Source: Methylobacter sp. BlB1 (lineage in GTDB: Bacteria > Pseudomonadota > Gammaproteobacteria > Methylococcales > Methylomonadaceae). Taken from it: a stretch of 64,000 nt of DNA. Position 1 is the first letter of the stretch. The number at the start of each line of letters is the position of its first letter. The position numbers were made by a program, and so were the translations under genes. The stretch covers positions 37,293-101,292 of the forward strand of contig NZ_JADMKV010000007.1 in NCBI RefSeq assembly GCF_015476545.1, in the 5' to 3' direction. Below are positions 28,573 through 37,379 of the stretch, one piece after another. The notes beneath the pieces are model-generated. The model was not told the origin of the DNA, ran no database searches, and was given only the letters and a program-made list of their open reading frames with translations.

Positions 28573-29445
28573 TTAATAAGCGGCCAGATTGTCCGGTTCT
28601 TCGATGACCGGATTGATCAGCGTGCCGATGCCTTCGATTTCGATTCTGGCAGTCTGCCCCGGCTTCATGTAACCGCGCGGCTTCATCTTCACGCCGACGC
28701 CGCTGGGCGTGCCTGTGGCGATGATATCGCCGGGTTCCAGGGTCATGGCCTGGGACAGGTAAGCGACCATTTCGTAGCAGTTGAAAATCATATGCCGGGT
28801 ATTGGAATCCTGCCGAAGCTCATCGTCGATCCAGGTTTTCAGGTTCAGATTATGGGGATCTGCGATTTCATCGGCAGTGACGATCCACGGTCCCAGAGGG
28901 CCGTTCGTATCGAACGATTTGCCCAGCGTCCAGGTCGGCGAGCGGATCTGCCAATCGCGCACTGAGACGTCATTGGCGATCGTGAAGCCGGCGATGACTT
29001 GATGGGCCTTGTCGACGGACACATAACGGCAGCGCTTGCCGATGACCAAAGCCAGCTCGCCTTCATAATCGAGTTTGTCGGAGACCCTGGGACGGTAGAT
29101 AGGCTCATTGTGCGCAATCACGCAACTGCTCTGCTTGGTGAAAAACGTCGGATATTCCGGTTTCTCGAAGCCGGTTTCTTCGATATGATCGGCATAGTTC
29201 AGGCTGATCGCCAGATATTTGCCGGGCCGCGGTACCGGCGCCTGCAGCTTGACTTCACTCAGGGGAATCCGGTGATTGCCGCTGGCTATCAGCTGCTGCA
29301 TGGCCGCCAGAGCGGTTGCGCCTGCCGCCAGAAATTCAATCATGGTTTTGGGTATGGCGTTGTCGCCGTGGCTGTCAACGACGGCCTGATCAATGACCGC
29401 GCCTACCCGCGTTACATTATTGTGAGTGAAAGTCGCCAGTTTCAT
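28573..29445 (-). CDS. Fumarylacetoacetate hydrolase-family protein
   Basis: FAH-superfamily metal-dependent hydrolase or decarboxylase of 290 residues. The core motifs are DYEGELALVIGKRC (metal-binding Glu residues), FTIANDVSVRDWQ and GTPSGVGVKM near residue 245. These enzymes act on acylpyruvates, 2-oxo acids or similar metabolites, and the exact substrate cannot be inferred. The N-terminal domain (KLATFTHNNVTRVGAVID) is the FAA_hydrolase_N type. It is divergent from gph. Confidence 0.85.
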   Translation of the reverse strand: MKLATFTHNNVTRVGAVIDQAVVDSHGDNAIPKTMIEFLAAGATALAAMQQLIASGNHRIPLSEVKLQAPVPRPGKYLAISLNYADHIEETGFEKPEYPTFFTKQSSCVIAHNEPIYRPRVSDKLDYEGELALVIGKRCRYVSVDKAHQVIAGFTIANDVSVRDWQIRSPTWTLGKSFDTNGPLGPWIVTADEIADPHNLNLKTWIDDELRQDSNTRHMIFNCYEMVAYLSQAMTLEPGDIIATGTPSGVGVKMKPRGYMKPGQTARIEIEGIGTLINPVIEEPDNLAAY

Positions 29446-29593
29446 CGGTATAGCTTTCCTGTATGATTTTGAGGGCCGCTATTGTATAACGAAGAGTTGG
29501 CGGCAAAAAAAAGATATAATCAAACATTTTAATGCACTGTTTCAAGAACATGACCCAAAACGGATTGGCCGGACCGGCCAAACAAGATTGCCA

Positions 29594-30256
29594 ATGACAC
29601 AGATTCGACTGATAGCGCTGGACCTGGATGGCACGCTGATTGATTCTGCGCCTGACTTGTCCGATGCGATCAACAGAATGCTGGCTGAACTGGGCATACG
29701 CCCGCACTCGGAGGCTGCCGTCGCGCAGTGGGTCGGCAATGGCGTGGTCATGCTGATAAAGAGAGCCCTGACCGGACAGCTGCAACCCTCGGCCGACCCC
29801 GAAAATCTGCCCGAGGCTCTAGCTTTATTCGGCGATTTTTATGAGGCCCATGTTTATGAGCGCAGCGTCATTTATCCGGGCGTCATGGAAGGCCTGCAGC
29901 AATTGAAAGAAAAAGGTTTCAAACTGGCCTGCATTACTAATAAAATTAAACGTTTCACGCAGCCGTTGATGGTGAAAACCGGCATGGCTGAGTATTTTGA
30001 TTTCGTTACTTGTGGCGATTCGTTCGCAAGAATGAAACCGGACCCGTTGCCGTTGCTGAAGACAGCGGAACACTTTGGCATTGAGCCGGAGAAGGCCCTT
30101 ATGGTCGGCGATTCGATCAACGACATGCGGGCAGCGCGGTCGGCGGGCTTCAAGACCGCCGCGGTGTCATACGGTTATGCCGGAAAATACAGTATCGAGG
30201 ATTTGAACGCCGATTATCAGATCCAGACCATTGTCGAGCTTGTCGACTTGTTTTAA
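29594..30256 (+). CDS. gph: Gph: phosphoglycolate phosphatase
   Basis: HAD-IA phosphatase (220 residues) that dephosphorylates 2-phosphoglycolate, formed by DNA repair or by RuBisCO oxygenation. Motifs: ALDLDGTLIDSAPDL at about 7-21, CITNK in the middle, and MVGDSINDM near the end. The start is the ATG at 29594, MTQIRLIALDLDG; the open frame upstream has no initiation codon in the right place. It lies 33 nt upstream of trpE, the same gph-trpE order seen in many pseudomonads. Confidence 0.88.
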   Translation: MTQIRLIALDLDGTLIDSAPDLSDAINRMLAELGIRPHSEAAVAQWVGNGVVMLIKRALTGQLQPSADPENLPEALALFGDFYEAHVYERSVIYPGVMEGLQQLKEKGFKLACITNKIKRFTQPLMVKTGMAEYFDFVTCGDSFARMKPDPLPLLKTAEHFGIEPEKALMVGDSINDMRAARSAGFKTAAVSYGYAGKYSIEDLNADYQIQTIVELVDLF

Positions 30257-30289
30257 AGCGAACGCGCAGGGCGCAGTTGAAGACCAAAA

Positions 30290-31777
30290 ATGACTCCAGA
30301 ACAATTTAAACACTACACGCAGCAGGGCTACAACCGTATCCCCGTTAGCCGGGAGGTTCTGGCTGACTTGGATACACCCTTGAGTGCCTATCTGAAATTA
30401 GCCGATGGCCCTTATTCCTATCTATTCGAATCTGTGCACGGCGGCGAACAATGGGGTCGTTATTCGATCATAGGACTGCCTTGCAAAACCATCGTCAAAG
30501 TCACCGGCAACCGGATCACCCTGGAGAACAACGGCGAGCTGCTGGAAACGCTGACGCACGAAAACCCGCTGGCCTGGATAGAGCAGTTCAAGGCGCGCTA
30601 TAAAGTGCCCGATCTGGCTGAGCTGCCGCGCTTCAACGGCGGACTGGTCGGCTATTTCGGCTACGAAACCATCGGCTATATTGAGCCGCGCCTGCGCAGA
30701 TCAGCCAAAAACGACCCGCTGGGCAATCCCGATATTTTGCTGATGGTATCGGAAGAAATGCTCGTGTTCGACAACCTGTCCGGCAAAATGCTGCTGCTGA
30801 CGCATGCCAATCCCGAAGAGCCCGGTGCCTACGACCGCGCCGTGACTCGCCTGAACGATCTGGCCGTCAAGCTGCGCGAGCTGAAAGCCAAGCCGGAAAA
30901 TCATAAAGCGCCCAGAAAAGTCGATGAGGCGGATTTTGTCTCCGGCTTTACGCAGCAGGGTTTTGAAGACGCCGTGCTGAAAGCCAAGGAATACATTACC
31001 GACGGCGACATCATGCAGGTCGTGCTGTCGCAGCGTCTGTCCATACCTTACACGGCCTCGCCGCTGAATCTGTACCGGGCCCTGCGCTGCCTGAATCCTT
31101 CACCTTACATGTATTACCTGAATCTGGACGATTTTCATATCGTCGGCTCATCGCCGGAAATTCTGGTGCGGCTCGAAGACAACACCGTGACCGTGCGCCC
31201 GATTGCCGGCACACGCCGGCGCGGCGCGACACCGGAACAGGATCTGGTGCTGGAACAGGATCTGCTGGCCGATCCGAAGGAACTGGCCGAGCATTTGATG
31301 CTGATCGATCTGGGCCGCAACGACACCGGCCGCATCGCCGAAATCGGCAGCGTCAAACTGACCGACAAGATGATCGTCGAGCGCTACTCGCACGTCATGC
31401 ATATCGTCTCCAACGTGACCGGACAGCTGCAAGACGGCAAAAACGCCTTCGATGTGCTGGCGGCGACCTTCCCGGCCGGAACCGTCAGTGGCGCGCCGAA
31501 AATTCGCGCCATGGAAATCATTGATGAGCTGGAGCCAGTCAAGCGTGGCATCTATTCGGGCGCCGTCGGCTATATCGCCTGGTCCGGCAATCTCGACACC
31601 GCTATTGCAATCAGAACCGCTGTGATAAAAGATCAAACCTTACATATACAAGCCGGCGCCGGCATTGTTTACGACTCCATCCCCCGCAACGAGTGGGATG
31701 AAACTATGAATAAAGGCCGCGCCATCTTCCGCGCCGTCAGCATGGCCGAAGCCGGCCTGGAAGGAGAGCAATCATGA
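30290..31777 (+). CDS. trpE: TrpE: anthranilate synthase component I
   Basis: Converts chorismate to anthranilate with the glutaminase TrpG. At 495 residues it is full length. The N-terminal region includes the feedback site-type motif SYLFESV (tryptophan-binding LLES-like), and the C-terminal chorismate-binding domain shows [28 protein letters not shown] and AIRTAV. The stop overlaps trpG by 4 nt. There is no room for a trp leader or attenuator upstream, so regulation probably differs from E. coli. Confidence 0.96.
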   Translation: MTPEQFKHYTQQGYNRIPVSREVLADLDTPLSAYLKLADGPYSYLFESVHGGEQWGRYSIIGLPCKTIVKVTGNRITLENNGELLETLTHENPLAWIEQFKARYKVPDLAELPRFNGGLVGYFGYETIGYIEPRLRRSAKNDPLGNPDILLMVSEEMLVFDNLSGKMLLLTHANPEEPGAYDRAVTRLNDLAVKLRELKAKPENHKAPRKVDEADFVSGFTQQGFEDAVLKAKEYITDGDIMQVVLSQRLSIPYTASPLNLYRALRCLNPSPYMYYLNLDDFHIVGSSPEILVRLEDNTVTVRPIAGTRRRGATPEQDLVLEQDLLADPKELAEHLMLIDLGRNDTGRIAEIGSVKLTDKMIVERYSHVMHIVSNVTGQLQDGKNAFDVLAATFPAGTVSGAPKIRAMEIIDELEPVKRGIYSGAVGYIAWSGNLDTAIAIRTAVIKDQTLHIQAGAGIVYDSIPRNEWDETMNKGRAIFRAVSMAEAGLEGEQS

Positions 31778-32364
31778 GCGCTGTAAAAGTGGTCATGGTC
31801 GATAACTACGACTCGTTCACCTACAATCTGGTGCAGTATTTCGGCGAACTCGGCGCCGATGTCACGGTCGTGCGCAACGACCAGGTGACCGTGGCCGACA
31901 TTGAAAAACTGGCGCCCGACAAAATCGTGATTTCGCCGGGACCCTGTACGCCCAAAGAAGCCGGCGTCTCGGTCGAGGCTATTTTAAAGCTGGCCGGCAA
32001 ATACCCGATCCTGGGCGTCTGTCTCGGCCACCAGAGCATCGGCTACGCGTTCGGTGGCAACATCATCCACGCCAAGAGCATCATGCACGGCAAAACCTCG
32101 CCGATTTACCATCACGATGTCGGCGTCTTCAAGGGGCTCAACAACCCCTTCACGGCGACGCGCTATCATTCGCTGGTGATCGAGCAGGCGACCTTGCCCG
32201 ACTGCCTGGAAATAACGGCCTGGACCCGGGATGAAGCCGGTAATATCGACGAAATCATGGGCGTGCGGCACAAACAGTTCGATATCGAAGGCGTGCAGTT
32301 CCATCCCGAGTCGATCCTGACCGAGCACGGGCATGATATGCTGAGGAATTTTCTGGAGCGGTGA
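31774..32364 (+). CDS. trpG: TrpG: anthranilate synthase glutaminase
   Basis: Class I glutamine amidotransferase of 196 residues that supplies ammonia to TrpE and often also serves PabB. The catalytic triad is visible: Cys in [11 protein letters not shown], and His/Glu in [28 protein letters not shown] at the N-terminus is diagnostic. It overlaps trpE by 4 nt. In the normal operon trpD follows directly; here a HicBA module lies between. Confidence 0.95.
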   Translation: MSAVKVVMVDNYDSFTYNLVQYFGELGADVTVVRNDQVTVADIEKLAPDKIVISPGPCTPKEAGVSVEAILKLAGKYPILGVCLGHQSIGYAFGGNIIHAKSIMHGKTSPIYHHDVGVFKGLNNPFTATRYHSLVIEQATLPDCLEITAWTRDEAGNIDEIMGVRHKQFDIEGVQFHPESILTEHGHDMLRNFLER

Positions 32365-32434
32365 TTGTTCGTTTCTACTTAAGAAATACAGCGGGCTAGA
32401 TTCGCGGGAAGACAACCAAATTTTGAGGTAACTT

Positions 32435-32638
32435 ATGAAATTAAAAGTCGTTGTTCATGAAGCCGAAGAAGGAGGGTTTTGGGCGGAAGTGCCGGCGATT
32501 CCGGGATGCGCGACTCAGGGCGATACATTTGAGGAGCTTTTGGCTAACCTTTATGAAGCGGTAGAGGCTTGCCTGTCGGTCGATCTGGATCAAATCGAAA
32601 TCGCTAACAACGACAGAATTCTGGAGATTGCCGTTTGA
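32435..32638 (+). CDS. hicB: HicB-type antitoxin
   Basis: A 67-residue protein with the partial RNase-H-like HicB fold: [34 protein letters not shown] N-terminus and the [15 protein letters not shown] helix. A GAGGTAACTT ribosome site precedes the ATG. HicB neutralises HicA and often represses its own operon. The following hicA reading frame is broken, so HicB may be an orphan here. It is inserted between trpG and trpD, in the same direction as the trp genes. Confidence 0.87.
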   Translation: MKLKVVVHEAEEGGFWAEVPAIPGCATQGDTFEELLANLYEAVEACLSVDLDQIEIANNDRILEIAV

Positions 32639-32843
32639 AATCCGTATCGGGGAAACATTTTGCCCGGATACTCGAAAGTCGAGGCTGGCAGCTGTGGCCA
32701 GGATAAACGGCAGTCACCACGTGTATATGCAGCAAGGCAATCCCGTTCGTATTTCGCTTCCGGTGCATGGAAATGACGACTTAAAAATCGGGCTGCTCAA
32801 GCACTTTATGAAGATAGCCAATATTACAGAAGAAGATTTATAA
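32635..32843 (+). pseudogene. hicA: Frameshifted hicA toxin
   Basis: HicA mRNA-interferase gene split by a frameshift. From the TTG at 32635, overlapping the hicB stop, the frame reads [22 protein letters not shown] and then hits TAA at 32704. The HicA C-terminal half continues in another frame from about 32700 as RINGSHHVYMQQ... to 32843, including the active-site GSHH. The shift lies at 32695-32701 and amounts to two extra bases or one missing base. It could be real inactivation or a sequencing error. Confidence 0.78.
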
Positions 32844-32886
32844 GACCAGGTAAGCTGGCGTGACCATCAGATAACCGAGAACCACA

Positions 32887-33909
32887 ATGCAAATCCAGAA
32901 AGCCCTGCAGATACTGCTCGATAAACAAGACCTGAGCGCCGATCAGATGCGCGCGGTCATGCGCCTGATCATGAGCGGCGGCGCGACCGATGCGCAGATC
33001 GGCGGTTTCCTGATCGCCTTGCGCTGCAAAGGCGAAAGCATCGATGAAATCGCGGCCGCGGCCGAAGTCATGCGGGAGCTGGCCGGCAAAGTGCATGTCA
33101 AAGGTGAATACCTGATCGATACCTGCGGCACGGGCGGCGACGGCGCAAATACATTTAATATTTCCACGACCTGCGCGTTCGTCGTAGCCGCAGCCGGCGG
33201 GCGTGTGGCCAAGCACGGCAATCGCTCCGTTTCGAGTAGCTGCGGCAGCGCCGATGTGCTGGAAGCGGCCGGTGTCAATCTCGATCTGACGGCCGAACAG
33301 GTCGCCCGCTGTGTCAATGAGCTCGGCGTCGGCTTTCTGTTCGCGCCCAAGCATCACGGCGCCATGAAATACGCGATCGGCCCGCGCAGGGAAATGGGCG
33401 TCAGGACGCTGTTCAACCTGCTGGGTCCGCTGTCGAATCCGGCCGGCGCACCAAACCAGCTCATCGGCGTCTTCGGCAAGGACTGGCTGGAGCCTTTGGC
33501 GCAGGTCCTGAAAAAGCTCGGCAGCCGGCATGTGCTGGTCGTCAATGCCGATGACGGGCTCGATGAAATCAGCATCGCCTGCGCGACTAGCGTTGCCGAA
33601 CTGAAAGACGGCCAGGTCACGACCTATAAGGTGACGCCCGAGCAGTTCGGCTTGCAGCGCGCCGATATCGCCGAGCTGGCCGTCGACGGCACGGCGTCCA
33701 GCCTGGCGATGGTGAAGTCGGTGCTGGACAACCGTCCAGGACCTGCCCGCGATATCGTGGCGCTGAATGCCGGCGCGGCGATTTATGCGGCCGATCTCGC
33801 CGATTCGCTGGCAGCCGGCGTGGACAAAGCCCAGCAGGTCATTGCCAGCGGCGCGGCGCGCGCGAAATGGGATGCCCTGATTGCCTATTCAAAAACTTTA
33901 ACTCACTGA
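32887..33909 (+). CDS. trpD: TrpD: anthranilate phosphoribosyltransferase
   Basis: Transfers phosphoribosyl from PRPP to anthranilate. It has 340 residues with the glycine-rich CGTGGDG motif at about 79-85, [15 protein letters not shown], and HPAMK-like region [14 protein letters not shown], all diagnostic. It lies 43 nt after the hicA remnant, and its ribosome site region is GATAACCGAGAACC. It remains in the trp transcription unit despite the inserted module. Confidence 0.95.
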   Translation: MQIQKALQILLDKQDLSADQMRAVMRLIMSGGATDAQIGGFLIALRCKGESIDEIAAAAEVMRELAGKVHVKGEYLIDTCGTGGDGANTFNISTTCAFVVAAAGGRVAKHGNRSVSSSCGSADVLEAAGVNLDLTAEQVARCVNELGVGFLFAPKHHGAMKYAIGPRREMGVRTLFNLLGPLSNPAGAPNQLIGVFGKDWLEPLAQVLKKLGSRHVLVVNADDGLDEISIACATSVAELKDGQVTTYKVTPEQFGLQRADIAELAVDGTASSLAMVKSVLDNRPGPARDIVALNAGAAIYAADLADSLAAGVDKAQQVIASGAARAKWDALIAYSKTLTH

Positions 33910-33914
33910 AAACC

Positions 33915-34715
33915 ATGACCAATACGCCTGATATTCTGAGAAAAATCCTCGACAAAAAACAGGAAGAAGTCGCGCATCGCAAACTGCGCATGTCCGTTGC
34001 CGACCTCGAAGACATCGGCGGCGGCATGGAGAGACCGCGCGGATTCTATAATGCTCTGCAGAGCCGGGTGCTGGCCAAAAAGCCGGCCATTATCGCCGAG
34101 ATCAAGAAAGCCTCGCCCAGCAAGGGCGTGATCCGCGAGGATTTCCAGCCGGTCGCGATCGGCCAGGATTACGCCATGAACGGCGCGGCCTGCCTGTCGG
34201 TGCTGACCGACAAGGAATTCTTTCAGGGCTCGGAAGTATACCTGCAGATGGTCAGGGAGCGCTGCCCGTTGCCCGTGCTCAGAAAGGATTTCATGATCGA
34301 CCCGTATCAGGTTTACGAAGCGCGCGCGTTGGGCGCGGACTGCATTCTGCTGATCGTGGCGGCGCTGACCGACAGCCGGATGCAGGAATTGTCCGACACG
34401 GCCACGAAGCTGGGTATGGACGTGCTGGTCGAAGTGCATGATGCGGCCGAAATGGCGCGCGCGTTGCAACTCGATACCAAGCTGATCGGCATCAACAACC
34501 GCAATCTGCGCACGTTCGAGACCACGCTGCAAACGACCCTGGACTTGAAAGCCCTGGTGCCGGCGGACCGCATGATCATTACCGAGAGCGGCATCCATAC
34601 GCCGGACGATGTGCGCCTGATGCTCGATAACGAGGTTTATACTTTCCTGGTCGGCGAGGCGTTTATGCGCGCCGAAAGCCCCGGCCAGAAAATGCGCGAA
34701 TTGTTTTCTTTATAA
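33915..34715 (+). CDS. trpC: TrpC: indole-3-glycerol phosphate synthase
   Basis: Closes the indole ring from CdRP. At 266 residues it is a monofunctional (beta/alpha)8 barrel, not the TrpC-TrpF fusion. Motifs: [61 protein letters not shown] and [12 protein letters not shown]. The ATG at 33915 (MTNTPDIL) is 5 nt after trpD. The trpF, trpB and trpA genes are not in the window, the usual split arrangement. Confidence 0.95.
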   Translation: MTNTPDILRKILDKKQEEVAHRKLRMSVADLEDIGGGMERPRGFYNALQSRVLAKKPAIIAEIKKASPSKGVIREDFQPVAIGQDYAMNGAACLSVLTDKEFFQGSEVYLQMVRERCPLPVLRKDFMIDPYQVYEARALGADCILLIVAALTDSRMQELSDTATKLGMDVLVEVHDAAEMARALQLDTKLIGINNRNLRTFETTLQTTLDLKALVPADRMIITESGIHTPDDVRLMLDNEVYTFLVGEAFMRAESPGQKMRELFSL

Positions 34716-34826
34716 TCCTGAAGCCGCGCTCCGGCGCCGGATCTTATGGTTTATGTCATTTACAGCATGGAACGGCCTGGCGCTGCTTCATGCTGTCTCG
34801 GTTGAATAATTGCATGCAGGTATAAG

Positions 34827-35558
34827 TTGATCGTTTCCGATTTTGTTTTGCGCGACTGGGGCGCTTGGGCGCCGGGGTTGAGCAGTTCCGATGACTGGCA
34901 GGCATGGAGTGCGGGACATAAATCGATGACGGCGGAGCCGCCCGGGGCGCCGGCTTCGGTGCCGAAAATGCTGCAGCGCCGGCTGAACCTGCTGGCGAAA
35001 GCCGTGTTTCATGCCGCCGACCACTGCATCAAGGCCGGTGAGCAGGTGCCGACGGTATTCAGTTCCACGCACGGCGAAATCGGCAAATCGTTCCAGATGC
35101 TCAAGACCATAGAAGCGGGCGAGGAACTGTCGCCGACAGCCTTCAGCCTGTCCGTCCATAACGCCATTTCGGGGCTGTTTTCGATTGTTTACGACAATCA
35201 GCAGGAAAGCACGGTTATTGCGCCGGGCATGGAAGGCATTGCCGCGGCTTTTATCGAGGCAGCCGGCATGCTGAGCGAGGGCAGGGACGAGGTTTTGCTG
35301 GTTTTGTACGATGAGCCGCTGCCCGATTTTTTCCCGTTTGAACCGTTCAAGCTGAACATCGATATGCCTTGCGCGCTGGCCTTGAAAATCGCGGCGGCAG
35401 GGCCTGGCCTGGCGATGCGGTTCTGTCGGTCGCCCGAATTGCGCGACGATGGCGAACAGCCGGTGCAGTTGCTGGCGTTTGCGAAGTTTCTGGCTTCCGG
35501 TCAGAAGTCGCTGACCCTGGGAAACCAAAAACATAGTTGGAGCTGGCATAAGCGATGA
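34827..35558 (+). CDS. Beta-ketoacyl synthase-like chain-length factor, APE type
   Basis: A 243-residue protein resembling the short beta-ketoacyl synthase-like proteins that open aryl polyene clusters. It has the WAPGL and FSSTHGEIGKS region where a ketosynthase would have its active-site cysteine, but no Cys is there, so it is more likely a partner or chain-length factor than a catalyst. The start is TTG at 34827 after GCAGGTATAAG. Its stop overlaps the next gene by 4 nt. It is the first gene of the polyene operon. Confidence 0.72.
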   Translation: MIVSDFVLRDWGAWAPGLSSSDDWQAWSAGHKSMTAEPPGAPASVPKMLQRRLNLLAKAVFHAADHCIKAGEQVPTVFSSTHGEIGKSFQMLKTIEAGEELSPTAFSLSVHNAISGLFSIVYDNQQESTVIAPGMEGIAAAFIEAAGMLSEGRDEVLLVLYDEPLPDFFPFEPFKLNIDMPCALALKIAAAGPGLAMRFCRSPELRDDGEQPVQLLAFAKFLASGQKSLTLGNQKHSWSWHKR

Positions 35559-36337
35559 CGGCAAAAATCCGGTACGGCTGGCGTCTTTTTGCCACAGGTT
35601 TCAGTTTTTTCAGTTTTGGTCTGGGCGGTTTGCTGCTATGGCTGCTGGTGTTTCCGCTGCTGTCGGTGCTGCCGGGCGCGCGCCGGCAGAAAATAAGCCG
35701 CGGGCAGCGCGTGGTGCATTACAGCTTTTACTCCTTCATTGGGCTGATGCATCGCTTGGGGATCATGACCTACGACATCGTCGGCCTGGAGAAACTGAAC
35801 CGGCCGGGGCAATTGATCATCGCCAACCATCCGACTCTGGTCGATATCGTATTCCTGATCAGCCGGATCAAAGAGGCCAGCTGCATCGTCAAAGGTTCGT
35901 TATGGCGCAACCCGTTCATGCGCGGGCCTATCGTCAATGCCGGCTATATCAGCAACAGCGAACCTGAAAGCATGATCGCCGAATGCGTCGACTGGCTGAA
36001 GGCGGGCGGATCGATGATCATTTTCCCGGAAGGCACGCGCTCGGTGCCGGGCAAACCCTATCGGTTCCAGCGCGGCGCGGCCGCTATCGCGATACAGGCC
36101 GGAAAGATCGTCACGCCGGTAACGATTTCGTGTTATCCCAGCACGTTGACCAAGGCCGCGCCCTGGTACCGGATTCCCTACCGGCGCTTTCATCTGGCCA
36201 TGCATGTCGGCGACGATATCGCGCTGGACGAATTTACCGGCGCGAGTTCGAAATCAATCGCCGTACGCCGGTTGAATCACTATTTGCAAGACTATTTTAC
36301 GCAACAGAGAGAAGTCTATAAGTACTATGGAAAATGA
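35555..36337 (+). CDS. PlsC-like 1-acyl-glycerol-phosphate acyltransferase
   Basis: Membrane-bound lysophospholipid-type acyltransferase of 260 residues. An N-terminal hydrophobic region (about 12-35) precedes the HX4D motif NHPTLVD (near 89), the FPEGTR motif (near 159) and the PVTISCYP block. In aryl polyene clusters such an enzyme is thought to attach the polyene to a lipid. It overlaps the genes on both sides by a few nt, so the operon is tightly coupled. Confidence 0.85.
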   Translation: MTAKIRYGWRLFATGFSFFSFGLGGLLLWLLVFPLLSVLPGARRQKISRGQRVVHYSFYSFIGLMHRLGIMTYDIVGLEKLNRPGQLIIANHPTLVDIVFLISRIKEASCIVKGSLWRNPFMRGPIVNAGYISNSEPESMIAECVDWLKAGGSMIIFPEGTRSVPGKPYRFQRGAAAIAIQAGKIVTPVTISCYPSTLTKAAPWYRIPYRRFHLAMHVGDDIALDEFTGASSKSIAVRRLNHYLQDYFTQQREVYKYYGK

Positions 36338-36575
36338 ACTAAAACAGTTGATCATCGATGCGCTGGATCTGGAAGATATCGGCATCGACGACATTGACAG
36401 TCATGAACCGCTGTTTAACGACGGCTTGGGTCTGGATTCAATCGACGCCCTGGAATTGGGCCTGGCGATCCGCAAGAAGTATGATGTAAAAATCGATGCC
36501 GAAAAAGACGATGTCGCGAAGATTTTTTCTTCGGTTTCGGCGCTGGCAGACTATATTGAATCGGTGCGCCGTTGA
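36327..36575 (+). CDS. Acyl carrier protein 1 of the polyene cluster
   Basis: Acidic 82-residue acyl carrier protein with the phosphopantetheine attachment Ser38 in LGLDSIDALEL. The start overlaps the acyltransferase end by 11 nt. Aryl polyene clusters carry two ACPs side by side, as here; one usually holds the starter and the other the growing chain, but which is which cannot be told. Confidence 0.9.
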   Translation: MENELKQLIIDALDLEDIGIDDIDSHEPLFNDGLGLDSIDALELGLAIRKKYDVKIDAEKDDVAKIFSSVSALADYIESVRR

Positions 36576-36582
36576 GGGTGTT

Positions 36583-36831
36583 ATGAATTCACAAGAAGAA
36601 ATTTTATCGGCTATCAAATCCATCATGGTCGAGCTGTTTGAAATTGACGAAGACAGCATCACCCTGGAAGCCCGGTTATACGAAGACCTTGATTTCGACA
36701 GCATCGATGCCGTCGACATGATCGTCAAACTGAAAGAAATGACCGGCAAATCCGTCAAGCCGGAAGACTTCAAATCGGCGCGCACGATCGGCGACGTGGT
36801 CGAGGCCGTCCATAGACTGGTGCAGGATTGA
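36583..36831 (+). CDS. Acyl carrier protein 2 of the polyene cluster
   Basis: Second acidic acyl carrier protein, 82 residues, with Ser40 in LDFDSIDAVDM. The ATG at 36583 (MNSQEEILSAI) is 7 nt after ACP 1 with GAGGGTGTT as ribosome site. It is clearly divergent in sequence from ACP 1, implying distinct roles rather than a recent duplication. Confidence 0.9.
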   Translation: MNSQEEILSAIKSIMVELFEIDEDSITLEARLYEDLDFDSIDAVDMIVKLKEMTGKSVKPEDFKSARTIGDVVEAVHRLVQD

Positions 36832-37379
36832 TGCGGGTTGCGCTAAACAGCCTGATCGGCTTGCTGACGCTCGCCTATCCGTTCGCTGTTTACTTCGGCA
36901 TGCACTATGTCGAACCGAGGGTCATCGCCGGTATTTTATTGACTCTGCTGGTCCTGCGTTTGGCCACTCGTATGGGCGGACAATGGCTGCGGCCGCTACT
37001 GATAGCCGGCATGCTCTATTGCGGCTTCGCGATCTGGGCCAACAATCTCATTGCCCTGCGCTTTTATCCGGCGCTGGTCAGTACCGGCATGCTGCTGATT
37101 TTTGCCTGGAGCCTGTGGTCGCCGCAGCCCCTGATCGAACGCCTGGCGCGGCTGCAGCATCCTGATCTGCCGCCCGAAGGCGTCGTTTATACGCGCCGGG
37201 TCACGCAAGTCTGGTGCGTGTTTTTTCTCATGAACGGCCTGATCGCACTGGCGACGGCCTTGTGGGGCAGTTTCGAGCAGTGGAGTCTATACAACGGCCT
37301 GATCTCCTATCTGCTGATGGGCACTTTATTCGGCGGCGAGTATATCGTCAGGCTGCGGACTCAAAAACATGCCCGATAG
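36831..37379 (+). CDS. COG4648-type inner-membrane protein
   Basis: Hydrophobic 182-residue protein with about five membrane segments. The ATG at 36831 overlaps the ACP stop (TGATG). The position between the ACPs and the AMP ligase, and the RxxHPDLP-like segment (LQHPDLPPEGVVYTRRVTQVWCVFF), match the COG4648 family found in aryl polyene/xanthomonadin/flexirubin clusters. It may act in export or assembly at the membrane; no activity is known. Confidence 0.8.
   Translation: MRVALNSLIGLLTLAYPFAVYFGMHYVEPRVIAGILLTLLVLRLATRMGGQWLRPLLIAGMLYCGFAIWANNLIALRFYPALVSTGMLLIFAWSLWSPQPLIERLARLQHPDLPPEGVVYTRRVTQVWCVFFLMNGLIALATALWGSFEQWSLYNGLISYLLMGTLFGGEYIVRLRTQKHAR

Noticed and set aside
30257..30289. trp leader peptide or attenuator before trpE
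   Set aside because: Only 33 nt separate gph and trpE, too short for a leader ORF with alternative hairpins.
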